From Glaciecola sp. UBA1851 (lineage in GTDB: Bacteria > Pseudomonadota > Gammaproteobacteria > Enterobacterales > Alteromonadaceae), in assembly GCA_002338515.1 (NCBI GenBank), contig DDIL01000080.1:1969-65968 (forward strand): a DNA stretch of 64,000 nucleotides, read 5' to 3'. Made by a program: the position numbers and the translations under genes. Of the stretch, positions 38,286 through 47,803 are shown in pieces. The notes under the pieces are model-generated. The model saw only the letters and a list, made by a program, of their open reading frames with translations, did no database searches and was not told the origin of the DNA. The stretch's first letter is position 1. Each line of letters opens with the position of its first letter.

Positions 38286-39209
38286 TTAGCCAGATAATGC
38301 TTTCACATGCGCAACTACACTTCTTGCTAGGGCGCTAAGTGCATAACCACCCTCTAGTACTGATACTATTTTACCATCGCAATGCTTCGCTGCTATTTCC
38401 TTGATTTCATTAGTAATCCAAGCATAATCGGCCTCAACCAGGCGAATGTAGCCCATATCATCTTCAGCATGCGCATCAAAACCTGCAGATATAAAAATTA
38501 ATTCAGGTTTAAACTCGTCTAATCGCTTAAACCAATGACTAATAAGATTTCTATACTCTTCCCCTGATGTACCAGCCGGTATGCCCACGTTAACTATATC
38601 AGTACGGGCTTCCTCATCACCACAAAATGGGTAAAACGGATGCTGAAAAGAAGAACAAAACATAATACGCTCATCATCTAAAACAATATCTTGTGTTCCG
38701 TCACCATGGTGCACATCAAAGTCAATAATAGCGACCCGCTTCAAACCACATTTATCCAATGCGTATTTTGCACCAACAGCTACATTATTAAATACACAAA
38801 AACCTGCCGAGAATGATTTACCAGCATGATGACCTGGCGGTCTTACTGCACAAAAAGCACTTTGAGTATCATTAGATAATACCATGTCTACAGCATCTCT
38901 AACTGCACCAGCTGCATGCAAGGCCGCATTAAGGCTTTTAGACATAAAAATAGTGTCTTCATCTATCCAAACACGTTCGTAGTCTTCAGTAGGGGCTTTA
39001 TCAAACACATTGTCGACAAAAGCCTTATCGTGGGCGAGATATAAAAGGTCTTTATTGATCGGGTTTGCATTAGCAAAATGCACAACATATTCTAAACCGG
39101 AAGCAATAACTTGATCGTTTATTTGATGTAATCTAGATGGAGATTCAGGGTGATCATCTCCCATATTATGCAAATTACATTTGGGACTACCAATTATAGT
39201 GACTGTCAT
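38286..39209 (-). CDS. Histone deacetylase family protein (AcuC / acetylpolyamine hydrolase-like)
   Basis: 307 residues. All catalytic elements are present: HPESPSRL at the N-terminus, RPPGHHAG (His127-His128), DFDVHHGDGT (Asp165, His167), SAGFDAH (Asp245) and the closing GGY. It is a class II type, distinct from the shorter class IV-like deacetylase at 19.7 kb. In other bacteria such enzymes include AcuC, which deacetylates acetyl-CoA synthetase, and acetylpolyamine amidohydrolases. It starts 35 bp after the acetyl-CoA hydrolase/GNAT gene with a good AAGGA site, so the pair is an operon. A regulatory role towards Acs is inference. Confidence 0.9.
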   Translation of the reverse strand: MTVTIIGSPKCNLHNMGDDHPESPSRLHQINDQVIASGLEYVVHFANANPINKDLLYLAHDKAFVDNVFDKAPTEDYERVWIDEDTIFMSKSLNAALHAAGAVRDAVDMVLSNDTQSAFCAVRPPGHHAGKSFSAGFCVFNNVAVGAKYALDKCGLKRVAIIDFDVHHGDGTQDIVLDDERIMFCSSFQHPFYPFCGDEEARTDIVNVGIPAGTSGEEYRNLISHWFKRLDEFKPELIFISAGFDAHAEDDMGYIRLVEADYAWITNEIKEIAAKHCDGKIVSVLEGGYALSALARSVVAHVKALSG

Positions 39210-39244
39210 TTCAGCTTCCTTAATTTAGATATTTGTCGCTTTGT

Positions 39245-41131
39245 TTACTTCTTTAAAACGCTTTTTTCATTAATACTTTCAAGCGTTTCTTTTGTTAAAT
39301 CCCGAACAAGCTCTATTTCGCCGGGTTCAGGATTGATTGTTCTTTTAAAACCATTATTTTCAAACACAGCAATCATAGGCTTATTGTTACTCTTAACCAT
39401 AGCAAACACTTTAACTAACCCACGTATTTTAGCGATTTTGACCATTTCTAATAGTAGACGTTTGGCCATACCCTTACCTTGATTATTTTCACGCGTAACA
39501 AAAGCAACCTCACACGCATTGGCTTGTTCATACAAATAATATCGCCCAACCGCTTCTATTCGGGTTTTTGCACCTTCTTGTTGAACAATCGTTAAAGCTA
39601 CATCTTTTGTTTGATCCACACTTACTAAGTCACACGATTTTTCACGCGTCATAGATTGCGGAATATAGTTATATCGCATCCGAATAGTTTCTTTAGTATG
39701 AGAATAAAAGAACTCCTGCAATCTTCTTTCATCGGAAGGGTTAAGTGGCCTTAAATAAAACTTCTTACTATCAATTCTGATAGGTTTAATTTGCACATCC
39801 CCAAACTCGACAACATCAGTAGGGAATTGCTTCTGATAATTTGGAACCCAATAATATTGTCTTATTTCTTTTAATAACTGCTCTCTAAACTTAGGATGTG
39901 CGACTCGAATTAGCTCTAAGGAACGCTCACGAATGCTTTTTCCTTTTAAATAAGCAATACCAAATTCGGTCACCACATATTGAACATTTCCTCTTGAGGT
40001 TACTACACCGGCTCCCTCACCTAAATGCGCAACAATTCTGGACACTTCGCCATTTTTTGCTGTGGAAGGCAACGCTATAATTGGCTTACCATTTAAGCTT
40101 TTTGACGTACCATCAATAAAATCTACTTGCCCACCAATTCCACTGTAAAAGTCATAACCTATTGAGTCAGCCACAACTTGGCCACTTAAATCAATTTGCA
40201 GGGCACTATTAACTGACACCATATTGTCATTTTTGGAAATATTCGTTGGTTTGTTAATATAGGAAGAAGGGAAGAACTCAACATGTGGATTATTGTGTAA
40301 GAATTGATATAACTTGGCACTTCCAAGTGCAAAAGAAGCGACTGTTTTACCTGGATGAAAGGTTTTCTTCCTGTTATTAATGACGCCTTTTTGCATTAAC
40401 TCCATTACGCCATCACTAATCATTTCAGAATGAACACCTAAATTTTTATGCCCATGCAAGTATCGAGTGACCGCTTCAGGTATTTTACCAATACCCAGCT
40501 GTATGGTAGAGCAATCGTCAATTAGTAAAGACACATATTGACCTATCCTGTCACTAATTTTGGATACGCTTGCCACATCAACTTCAGGCAAAAATTGTTG
40601 GGCTTCAATGCAGGCTGTAAATTCGCTTATATGCAAAAATGAATGACCACATGTTCTTGGCATATCAGGGTTAATTTGAGCAATAACATATTTCGCATTT
40701 CGTGCTGCTGACATGACCACATCTACCGCAACGCCCAGTGAACAGTAGCCTAATGAATCTGGTGGTGAAACCATAATAATGGCAACGTCTAGCGGCATGA
40801 CATCATTGGCAAAGAGCCCTGAAATTTCTGATAAAAAACAAGGCGTATAATCTGCCCTCCCTTCATCTACGGCTTGGCGAACTGTATCGCCATGAATAAA
40901 GAACGTATTTACCTTAAATTTATCTTTATATTGAGGAAATGCCCATTTATTGTCACCAATTGTCACAATATGCGTGACTTCTATATCATCAATGCCTGCA
41001 GTATTGGCTATTAAACTATCAACAAGCGCGTTTGGTACCGCCGCATTTGAACCGATAAATATGCGGTCACCCGATTTTAGAAATTGAGGCCAGTCTATTT
41101 CGTTTTTGATTAGTGATTTGACTAATTGCAT
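39245..41131 (-). CDS. Acetyl-CoA hydrolase/CoA-transferase fused to GNAT acetyltransferase
   Basis: 628 residues. Residues 1-430 belong to the acetyl-CoA hydrolase/transferase family (GIGKIPEAV, HSEMISDGVMEL, YSGIGGQVDF, VVTEFGIAYLKG). Residues about 455-610 are a GNAT domain with acetyl-CoA-binding motif A (VTRENNQGKGMAKRLLLEM). This fusion architecture is known in Gammaproteobacteria but its reaction is not firmly established. One half can consume or transfer CoA from acetyl-CoA; the other can acetylate an amine or lysine. It recalls Pat of Salmonella, an acyl-CoA synthetase-like/GNAT fusion that acetylates Acs, although the first domain here is a different family. It leads an operon with a deacetylase. 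Confidence 0.9.
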   Translation of the reverse strand: MQLVKSLIKNEIDWPQFLKSGDRIFIGSNAAVPNALVDSLIANTAGIDDIEVTHIVTIGDNKWAFPQYKDKFKVNTFFIHGDTVRQAVDEGRADYTPCFLSEISGLFANDVMPLDVAIIMVSPPDSLGYCSLGVAVDVVMSAARNAKYVIAQINPDMPRTCGHSFLHISEFTACIEAQQFLPEVDVASVSKISDRIGQYVSLLIDDCSTIQLGIGKIPEAVTRYLHGHKNLGVHSEMISDGVMELMQKGVINNRKKTFHPGKTVASFALGSAKLYQFLHNNPHVEFFPSSYINKPTNISKNDNMVSVNSALQIDLSGQVVADSIGYDFYSGIGGQVDFIDGTSKSLNGKPIIALPSTAKNGEVSRIVAHLGEGAGVVTSRGNVQYVVTEFGIAYLKGKSIRERSLELIRVAHPKFREQLLKEIRQYYWVPNYQKQFPTDVVEFGDVQIKPIRIDSKKFYLRPLNPSDERRLQEFFYSHTKETIRMRYNYIPQSMTREKSCDLVSVDQTKDVALTIVQQEGAKTRIEAVGRYYLYEQANACEVAFVTRENNQGKGMAKRLLLEMVKIAKIRGLVKVFAMVKSNNKPMIAVFENNGFKRTINPEPGEIELVRDLTKETLESINEKSVLKK

Positions 41132-41276
41132 GATTACTCTGAAAAAGTAAATTAGAATGAGTGAAAGTATAAGCTTAACGCTTATCTTAGAATAAAAAAT
41201 TGATCTAGGTTAGCGTCAACGAATAAAAACTAATTTTTTATATTAGGAAGCAGCCACAAGAAAAATAACTTACTCA

Positions 41277-41302
41277 CAAAAAAGCCGACTTGAAGCCGGC
41301 TA
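41277..41302 (-). terminator. Rho-independent terminator after the TonB2 operon
   Basis: On the minus strand AGCCGGC, loop TTCAA, GTCGGCT (41301-41283, one G-T pair) is followed by six T (41283-41278). It lies about 20 bp after the TPR gene stop. Confidence 0.85.
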
Positions 41303-41323
41303 TAAATTTTTAACAATGATTGA

Positions 41324-42637
41324 TTAGGGAGCAGCAAGAATTTCTTGACGTTGCTGATAAGTCACTTGCTCTCGCTCAACATAGCTCTTCCACTGTCTGG
41401 CTGCTGAACGGCTACCTACGAAACTCTCTGCTAAGGATAATTGCTCAAGTGCGCCAACAAAATCTTTAAGATTGAATAATGCAAGCCCCAGAACCATGTG
41501 CGTATCACCAGGCCGATTGAGCTCGCCCTTCTCAAGTGCTTTATTTGCTGCTTCAACCGCTTTGTCATATTCTGAATTATTGTAAAATAGTAGCGCCAAT
41601 TGACCTTCTAATTTACCATCATCCGAAAGAGCTGCGGCTTGTTGCATGATTGGAATTGCTTTTTCTACTTCCTTAGCGGCCTGCCATGATTGAGCCAAAA
41701 ACTCTAAGTTGCGCAGATTGTTGGGCAAAACACCTGACTCAATTGCTTGTTCCATCAATTTAGCGCCTTTATATGGTACTTGATGATAGTAGTAAAGCTG
41801 AGCTAGGTTAAACGTATCTGATGCTGTTGAAACAAAGCCCCGTTGGTAAGCTATTTCCATTGTCGCAAGCTGCTTTTCTTCCTGCTCTAGCTCACCATAC
41901 ATTCCAGCTAATTGAATCCAATACTTTGGTTGATCATACAAGCGGATAAGTTTAATAATCGTCTCTTTCACTTTTTCAGGCTGTTTGGTTTCGAAGTAAA
42001 TAGCCCGCTGTAATATTAACCAATTCTCGTCAGGTAAATATCCATCCTCTTCATGGCCTTTAATTGCTGTTTCAATAAATTGCATTGCTTCAGCGTAAGA
42101 TTTGTTCTGATAGAGAGCTTGAGCCTTTAGCACATAATTTCTAGGTGGTATTTTGCCATTATTTAATGACTCCCAGCGCTCCAAATATTTAATCACATCA
42201 TTGTAATTGCCTTGAGCCATACTCAACTGCGCTAAGCTATACAGTGCAGTTTGCTCAAAACTAATTGGAATGGGTGATTGAGAAACAGCCTGTTCAAAAC
42301 TTTCTATGGTTTTATCAAAATTTTCTTCAGAGTAAAAAATAAAACCATAGAAGTTATACATCATAGCTTTTTCATAGCTATTCATACTGGAGCTTTTATC
42401 TTTTACTTCGTCTAGTATCGCAAGCGCGCCATTTACATCACCGTTATCGGCGGTTTCTTGCGCCCGAGCTAATTGTTCATAGACCCTTGAGCGCAAGGCA
42501 GGTGTGCGCCTTGTTTCACGATCACCTAGCTTTGTCTCAGTTTGCGCAAGCACTTTGCCCGAAACAACAATGTTGGACGAGAACCCTAAAAGACAAAAAG
42601 CGATTACGATTAAAGTAGATTGGAGTAGTTTTGGCAT
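41324..42637 (-). CDS. TPR protein of the TonB2 operon (periplasmic)
   Basis: 437 residues from the ATG at 42635-42637, which has AGGA about 9 bp upstream. A signal peptide ends near VLA-QT. The mature part is a row of tetratricopeptide-type helix pairs covering nearly the whole length (examples AMMYNFYGFIFYSEENFDKTIESFEQA, positions about 92-118, and ALAYQ-type pairs later). It is the last gene of the DUF3450-TtpC-ExbB-ExbD-TonB operon, the same position as the TPR gene next to tonB2 in Vibrio. It probably helps TonB work at the periplasmic side; the exact function is unknown. Confidence 0.82.
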   Translation of the reverse strand: MPKLLQSTLIVIAFCLLGFSSNIVVSGKVLAQTETKLGDRETRRTPALRSRVYEQLARAQETADNGDVNGALAILDEVKDKSSSMNSYEKAMMYNFYGFIFYSEENFDKTIESFEQAVSQSPIPISFEQTALYSLAQLSMAQGNYNDVIKYLERWESLNNGKIPPRNYVLKAQALYQNKSYAEAMQFIETAIKGHEEDGYLPDENWLILQRAIYFETKQPEKVKETIIKLIRLYDQPKYWIQLAGMYGELEQEEKQLATMEIAYQRGFVSTASDTFNLAQLYYYHQVPYKGAKLMEQAIESGVLPNNLRNLEFLAQSWQAAKEVEKAIPIMQQAAALSDDGKLEGQLALLFYNNSEYDKAVEAANKALEKGELNRPGDTHMVLGLALFNLKDFVGALEQLSLAESFVGSRSAARQWKSYVEREQVTYQQRQEILAAP

Positions 42638-42648
42638 CAATTTTATTC

Positions 42649-43254
42649 CTAATCTAATTCAAAAGTGATTCGGTTTTGCACGCCAGCAACAGACGTTGGC
42701 TCACCATTTATCACTCTGGGTTTGTATTTAAATTTTACCACCGCATCCAAGGCTGCTTGCTCAAATATGCCTTGTGGGCTAGCTTCAACTACCACGGGGT
42801 CAACCACCGCGCCAGTTTGGTTAACTGTAAATTCTACAATCACATAACCTTGAATACCGCGCTGCATAGCGCGTCTAGGGTAGACAGCTTGTACTTTAGT
42901 AATAGGCACATATTCGCCATCACCCGTATCTAAAGCAAGACCGCCATCTAACGCAACATCTGCACCAATATCAGCGGCAAAGTCCATTCCGCCTTGTCCA
43001 CCATCTGGAGTAGACGCTTCCATTGGTGGCGCCTCCATTTGTGGTGGTGGCTCTTGGGGCTTTGGTGGTTTGCGTGGTTTCCTGTCTTTTTGCTGAACCT
43101 GTTGCTCTTGTTGCACGCGAACGAAATCAAGTACCTTTCCTTTGGCAGGGTCAGTTAAAGATGTATCACCCGATGCTATTAGCGCTTGCATTAGAAAAAA
43201 CAAACCTAACGTAATAAACCCTGCTACAACAATAGCTATTAAATAACGAAACAT
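42649..43254 (-). CDS. tonB: Energy transducer TonB
   Basis: 201 residues. An N-terminal membrane anchor (about 4-26) is followed by a Lys/Pro-rich linker (RKPRKPPKPQEPPPQ, residues about 58-72) and a C-terminal TonB domain (about 110-200: YPRRAMQRGIQGYVIVEF, FEQAALDAVVKFKYKPR). The protein spans the periplasm and passes energy from ExbB/ExbD to outer-membrane receptors. The short linker and the gene neighbours mark it as a TonB2-type protein. It starts 3 bp after exbD, so the two are translationally coupled. Confidence 0.93.
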   Translation of the reverse strand: MFRYLIAIVVAGFITLGLFFLMQALIASGDTSLTDPAKGKVLDFVRVQQEQQVQQKDRKPRKPPKPQEPPPQMEAPPMEASTPDGGQGGMDFAADIGADVALDGGLALDTGDGEYVPITKVQAVYPRRAMQRGIQGYVIVEFTVNQTGAVVDPVVVEASPQGIFEQAALDAVVKFKYKPRVINGEPTSVAGVQNRITFELD

Positions 43255-43257
43255 AAT

Positions 43258-43662
43258 CTACTCTTCGGTAGCCACGGCAGCATCATCAATACCTGCAGCT
43301 CTTGTTGCATCAAGTACCTTCATTAAAATTTCAGTGGTCGACTTTTTGTCTGCTTGAATTACAACACCACCTTGCGGATTTTCAGCGTGTAAGCGTTCAA
43401 TATTGGCCTGAACAGCTCTTACATCAACACGACGTTTGTTAATCCAAATTTCATTTTTGGCACTGATTGCGACCAATATGCTCGCCTTGTCTTTTTTCAC
43501 GGCGGTAGAAGCTTCGGGCCTATTTACATCTATACCGGCCTCTTTTACGAACGAAGCTGTAACTATAAAGAAAATAAGCATAATAAAAACAACGTCCAAC
43601 ATTGGCGTCATATCAATATTTGCTTCTTCCTCATCCATTAAATTTTGAAAATGTTGCTTCAT
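43258..43662 (-). CDS. exbD: Biopolymer transport protein ExbD
   Basis: 134 residues. A short cytosolic start with the conserved DMTPMLDVVFIMLIFF (the membrane Asp at about residue 22 is the proton-path residue) is followed by one membrane helix and a periplasmic domain. It forms the ion-driven motor with the ExbB-like proteins encoded just upstream and energises TonB. It is 59 bp from exbB and 3 bp from tonB. Confidence 0.95.
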   Translation of the reverse strand: MKQHFQNLMDEEEANIDMTPMLDVVFIMLIFFIVTASFVKEAGIDVNRPEASTAVKKDKASILVAISAKNEIWINKRRVDVRAVQANIERLHAENPQGGVVIQADKKSTTEILMKVLDATRAAGIDDAAVATEE

Positions 43663-43721
43663 AATTTTTCCTCTATTTGATGTCTAGTTTTGTTTTACAC
43701 TATCATCAAAAAATAAACTGC

Positions 43722-44249
43722 TTAGCCAAGCTGTCTGTCTAGTGGCAAGGCTTCTTCAAGGTGCGTTCTTTCTGCTTTAGAGCTTCTCATTAACCATGCA
43801 GACGCAAATACGCCAGAAAGTGCGCCAACCATACCTGCCATAGTAGGAATAGTTGCTTTTGATACACCGGATGCCATAGAGCGTGCATTACCGCCGCCAG
43901 AAATAGCCATAACGTCGAACACCTCTATCATACCTGTAACCGTGCCCATCAAACCGAGCAAAGGGCAAAGCGCGACCAGCGCTTGTATAATTGGAATAGT
44001 GCCCGTTAGCTGCATAGTCAAACGAGAAATATACGCTTGACGAATTTGCTCAGCATTCCAAGATGATCGCTCTTTTCTCAGCATCCAGCGTTCTACGATC
44101 TCGCTTTTAAGCTTTTTGTGCGTAATTTGAATGTACATAACTCTTTCAAGAATTAATAACCACATTACAAAAATTAGCACGCCTATCGCTTTTAAAACGC
44201 CGCCACCGGTTTCAGTAAAGTCTCTAATTGCTTCGAATAATTCAAGCAT
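43722..44249 (-). CDS. exbB: ExbB-like MotA/TolQ/ExbB proton channel protein (TonB2 system)
   Basis: 175 residues, shorter than E. coli ExbB and typical for ExbB2. It has three membrane helices, and the second and third carry the family's conserved stretch LVALCPLLGLMGTVTGMIEVFD and ATIPTMAGMVGALSGVFASAWLM. With ExbD it uses the proton gradient to energise TonB. It lies 10 bp after the longer ExbB-related gene. Confidence 0.93.
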   Translation of the reverse strand: MLELFEAIRDFTETGGGVLKAIGVLIFVMWLLILERVMYIQITHKKLKSEIVERWMLRKERSSWNAEQIRQAYISRLTMQLTGTIPIIQALVALCPLLGLMGTVTGMIEVFDVMAISGGGNARSMASGVSKATIPTMAGMVGALSGVFASAWLMRSSKAERTHLEEALPLDRQLG

Positions 44250-44259
44250 AAGCTTCTAC

Positions 44260-45669
44260 CTATTTTGGAGTGCTTGAGCTAAGTTTTTCAGCACGTTCTG
44301 CGATCACACCACTAGCTTGTTCTTGCAGTATATAAACGATATTTTTACTACGTGTATTTAACATGGCATAAAGTAGTGTTGTAGGAATTGCCACAACCAA
44401 TCCAAGTACTGTTGTAACAAGTGCTGTAGAGATACCACCGGCCATTAATTTAGGGTCTCCTGTTCCAAACAAGGTTATTTGTTGGAACGTCACTATCATG
44501 CCCGTTACCGTACCAAGTAAGCCCATAAGTGGCGCAACAACAGAAATTATTTTGATAATAGTAAGGAAACGGCTTAATTTCGGCATCTCTCCTAATATTG
44601 CTTCGGTCAAATGCAATTCTAGTGCTTCAACGTCTGCATGCGGATATTTATCTCGTACTTTTAATACTCTGCCTAATGGGTTGTTATCTTTAATAGTAGA
44701 AGATTTAAGTTGAGAATTAACTTTTGTACGAATTAAAGTCAGGCTAATAATTCGCTCTAGCGAAAGTAACAATGCTACGGCACCTACAGCTAGGATGATA
44801 TAGCCCACTAAACCACCTTGTTCTACCTTTTCTTTTAAGCTTGGTGCTTGTACCAATAATGCTAGAATAGACCCACCGGTAGGATCTAATCCGAACCTGA
44901 CTACCTCACCGTTCGAATTTTCAACATCTGCTACCGTACTTAAAAAACGATCCGCAGGTTGTCTAATTAACTCAGCAACTGTGCCTGTTGTGCCGTTGTA
45001 TTCTAAGTATTTGCCATCAGCAACTAGCGCAAAAGGACCTACTCGTGTGACTTCTTTTTCAACTTTCTCGCCGTCAGACTCAACCACTCCAGTAGTAAAT
45101 TTAGTAACCTTGCCAGACTCAGTCATTTCTCGTTGAATTTCAAACCACACGCGCTCTATTTCATCTATGGATGCGAGTTTGGAAGACGAGCCCATTGATT
45201 GGGCCATTTGATCGAGAAACTCTGCTCTGCCTGGTATTTGCGCACTAACAACTGAGTTAGTGAATTTGTTTTTTGTGTCACCCGCCACTTGCTGCAATAC
45301 ACCAAAAAGCTCTTTTAACGACCCTAAACGTACATCTAACGCACCGTTTAAATCGCCTAATTTAAATTCATTCTCTTCAAAGTTAGTTTCTAGACGCTCT
45401 GATTCACGCAACATCGCATCGCGCTTGGCTCTCGTTTCTCTAAGAATTCGGTCTTGCTCAGCACGCTGAGCAATAAAATCAGCTTCTCTTGCTTGATTTT
45501 GTTGTGATTGAGCAAACTTGCCTTGCTCTAATTGTTGTAGCAATGCATCAAGATCTAACGCTTTTTCATTTTCTTCTTGAGCACTCACACCACTTGCAAT
45601 ACCTAACGCGAGGACTAAAAGTGAAGTAGTTCTTAGGGCTTTACTGGCCAAAGATTTTAAAACTTGCAT
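44260..45669 (-). CDS. ttpC: TtpC-like long ExbB family protein (TonB2 system)
   Basis: 469 residues. A signal peptide (cleavage near VSA-QE) is followed by a long coiled coil (about 40-130, rich in Glu, Arg, Gln) and a periplasmic domain. The C-terminal MotA/TolQ/ExbB channel region (about 280-450) has VAPLMGLLGTVTGMIVTFQ. This is the TtpC architecture, an essential extra component of the Vibrio TonB2 system. Between DUF3450 and exbB, gene order agrees exactly with that system. Confidence 0.9.
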   Translation of the reverse strand: MQVLKSLASKALRTTSLLVLALGIASGVSAQEENEKALDLDALLQQLEQGKFAQSQQNQAREADFIAQRAEQDRILRETRAKRDAMLRESERLETNFEENEFKLGDLNGALDVRLGSLKELFGVLQQVAGDTKNKFTNSVVSAQIPGRAEFLDQMAQSMGSSSKLASIDEIERVWFEIQREMTESGKVTKFTTGVVESDGEKVEKEVTRVGPFALVADGKYLEYNGTTGTVAELIRQPADRFLSTVADVENSNGEVVRFGLDPTGGSILALLVQAPSLKEKVEQGGLVGYIILAVGAVALLLSLERIISLTLIRTKVNSQLKSSTIKDNNPLGRVLKVRDKYPHADVEALELHLTEAILGEMPKLSRFLTIIKIISVVAPLMGLLGTVTGMIVTFQQITLFGTGDPKLMAGGISTALVTTVLGLVVAIPTTLLYAMLNTRSKNIVYILQEQASGVIAERAEKLSSSTPK

Positions 45670-45692
45670 ATACTTATTCCCTACTTCTTTAA

Positions 45693-46469
45693 TTAATCTG
45701 TTGATGCAACTGGCACCATAATTAAATTAGGTGCTAATTGTTTCTTGGCCATTCTCAAGCCTTTAGTAATCTGAGTTCTATAACTTGAATCCAGCTCTTC
45801 CCACTGGCGCGTTTGTTTGTTCCATACGCCTTGGGCACTGCCATCGCGAGTTTGATAAATTAGCGCGGTTCTGCCTATTCGTAAGAAATCAACGTCGCGC
45901 TCTTGCCCACTAATGGTGTGCAACCCACTGTAAGCTTCAATGGTGCGTCCGTAATCCATTTCTACCTGATAGGCTTCCATTACACGTCTGAACTTCTCTG
46001 AAGGTGCAACGTTTGCTTTATCCATCATGGCTTGTAGGTCAGCTAAACGATCATTTCTTTCTTGCTCCAAGAAAGGCACGTCTAACTCAATAAATTGGCC
46101 TAAACCTTCAATCATATTTAACATTAATGGAGTGATTTGACGCTCAATTACACTGACTTCGTCAATTGCGTCATTTAAATCAACCATTTCTTGCTCTTGA
46201 TTGGCAATCTGCTTGCTCAATTGGCCGTTATAAACCTCTAGACCTTCAATCTCTTTTAAAAGAGTTTTATAGTCTTGAAGCTTAGAGTCAATTTGTTCTG
46301 TAATACCATTAATAGTTTGCTGTGTTTGGCGTGCAGATTCATTTATCTCGTCAGCCTTTTTGTTTGCTTCATCAAGATAGTTAGATTCTTGAGCTATTAA
46401 TTGTGTTGTTATGCCCACGCTACCAAAACAGAAAACTGCTGTAGCGAACAAGGGACGAATAAACTTCAT
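45693..46469 (-). CDS. DUF3450 periplasmic coiled-coil protein (first gene of TonB2 operon)
   Basis: 258 residues. A signal peptide ends near LIA-QE. Residues about 30-110 are a coiled coil (ANKKADEINESARQTQQTI and following). The C-terminal part has the family's MLNMIEGLGQFIELDVPFL and EAYQVEMDYGRTIEAY. DUF3450 genes regularly precede ttpC-exbB-exbD-tonB; the role is unknown but probably structural in the periplasm. The start is 24 bp before ttpC's upstream stop and has AGGA about 8 bp upstream. A Pho-box-like site lies 53 bp before the start codon. Confidence 0.9.
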   Translation of the reverse strand: MKFIRPLFATAVFCFGSVGITTQLIAQESNYLDEANKKADEINESARQTQQTINGITEQIDSKLQDYKTLLKEIEGLEVYNGQLSKQIANQEQEMVDLNDAIDEVSVIERQITPLMLNMIEGLGQFIELDVPFLEQERNDRLADLQAMMDKANVAPSEKFRRVMEAYQVEMDYGRTIEAYSGLHTISGQERDVDFLRIGRTALIYQTRDGSAQGVWNKQTRQWEELDSSYRTQITKGLRMAKKQLAPNLIMVPVASTD

Positions 46470-46866
46470 ATTGCATTCCTGCTATTGCTTAAACTAATCG
46501 GAAAGAGGATAGATATAATCTGTGACAGTTTTATTACAAACCGTCTTTTTTTGTTACACGAAAAATAAGAATAGGATGCTTAACAAACTATCAATATAAG
46601 ACGATATATAAAAAATTAAATCCGTAAATGTATGCGCCTTAACTACTAAAAGTTTACCTTTAAACATTTCCATGTTTCTTTTCGTTTTAAACCATCTCAA
46701 ATGATGATTAAATCCTTGTAAATTAGATATATAAATACATTTTTTCATAGCGCATAGAATGTTCTTCTTGGCTCTAATTATGATCTAACCCAACTATTTA
46801 TCGATATATCAAAGGTACATATTTTTATTATCTTACGTCCTAAACTAAGAGGGTAGAGCACATTTT
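46470..46866. other. Divergent intergenic region between TonB2 operon and OMP gene
   Basis: 397 bp. It contains a Pho-box-like site for the leftward operon (46522-46539). A 64-codon reverse ORF (46554-46748) overlaps the promoter region and looks spurious. The right part, before the outer-membrane protein gene, shows no Pho box in the rightward direction. Confidence 0.6.
46522..46539 (-). promoter_or_regulatory. Pho-box-like site before the TonB2 operon
   Basis: Minus strand TTGTAAT-AAAA-CTGTCAC agrees with the E. coli Pho-box consensus (two CTGTCAT-type repeats, 4-bp AT spacer) at 16 of 18 positions by eye. It ends 53 bp before the DUF3450 start. A -10-like TATCCT lies 10 bp after it, the usual Pho promoter geometry. 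PhoB is encoded in this window. Confidence 0.65.
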
Positions 46867-47595
46867 ATGATGACAAAGCGACATATTTATTGGGTTTTTA
46901 GTTTTTTAATATTCGGCTCATTTCAATCCTTTGCATCAAACACATCAGGTGTACATGGCCCTAATGTTAATGCGGATGATAGAAGTATGCAGATTCGGTT
47001 TGCTTTATCTCCAAGCGACATGCCAACTCAGACCGATGCTTGGGCTTACAGATTGCACTATCAACATGCTTTGAACGATAGATTTCGTGCACGAGTTATC
47101 GTTCAAGCGAGAGATAGAGGGGATTTCGAATACGACTATTTTCGAACTGAGCTTTTATATAACTTTAAAAAGCAAGGCGATGGTATTTGGTCAAGTGGTA
47201 TACGTTTTGACATAAGAACTCGAGAAGGCGATAGGCCAGAAGAATATGCATTAAATTGGACCAATCAATGGTTATTGAACAATGGTCTAAGAGTGCGTGG
47301 TGTGGTTATTGCGTCAAGGCAATTTGGTAGTGAACAAGCATTTTCAGGAACTGAAATTTCCACTCGTTCAAGCATGAGCAAACTTATCGACAATGGATTA
47401 CGAGTTGGTTTAGAGATGTTTAATGAGTATGGTGAAGTGGGCGAATTTGGCTCATTTAATAATCAAAGCCATCAAGTTGGACCTATGCTTGGCGGTTCAA
47501 TAGGCGATATAAAATACGAGGTTAGATATTTGGTCGGTGTGTCAAATGGCAGTAGAGACAATAATGTTGGACTTAGGTTTGACAAGTCTTTTTAG
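46867..47595 (+). CDS. Outer-membrane beta-barrel-like protein
   Basis: 242 residues. A signal peptide ends near SFA-SN. The mature part is made of alternating amphipathic strands rich in Arg, Tyr and Phe (RARVIVQARDRGDFEYDYFR, LRVRGVVIASRQFG) and ends with NVGLRFDKSF, an aromatic C-terminal residue as in BAM-assembled barrels. The size suggests 8-10 strands. I do not recognise a named family. GAGGG lies about 15 bp upstream, so the first or second of two adjacent ATGs may be used. It ends at a bidirectional terminator. Confidence 0.75.
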   Translation: MMTKRHIYWVFSFLIFGSFQSFASNTSGVHGPNVNADDRSMQIRFALSPSDMPTQTDAWAYRLHYQHALNDRFRARVIVQARDRGDFEYDYFRTELLYNFKKQGDGIWSSGIRFDIRTREGDRPEEYALNWTNQWLLNNGLRVRGVVIASRQFGSEQAFSGTEISTRSSMSKLIDNGLRVGLEMFNEYGEVGEFGSFNNQSHQVGPMLGGSIGDIKYEVRYLVGVSNGSRDNNVGLRFDKSF

Positions 47596-47803
47596 TGAAT
47601 TGCTCCGTTACATTGCTTTACTTTGATTATGATTTATCTTAACAATAGTGGGTAAAGATTTTACTGTTTTTTCGCCCAATCAATATGACATTTCTGGTCG
47701 TTATTTTGTTAGAGGCATATTAATTCTGGGTACGAATATTAGCGGTAATACATGAAAGTTACAGATACGAACAAAACGTATCCTTGCCATTACTAGAACT
47801 ATG

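Noticed and set aside
46554..46748. 64-codon minus-strand ORF upstream of the TonB2 operon
   Set aside because: No ribosome binding site, biased AT-rich composition, and it ends within the operon's promoter region beside the Pho-box-like site.
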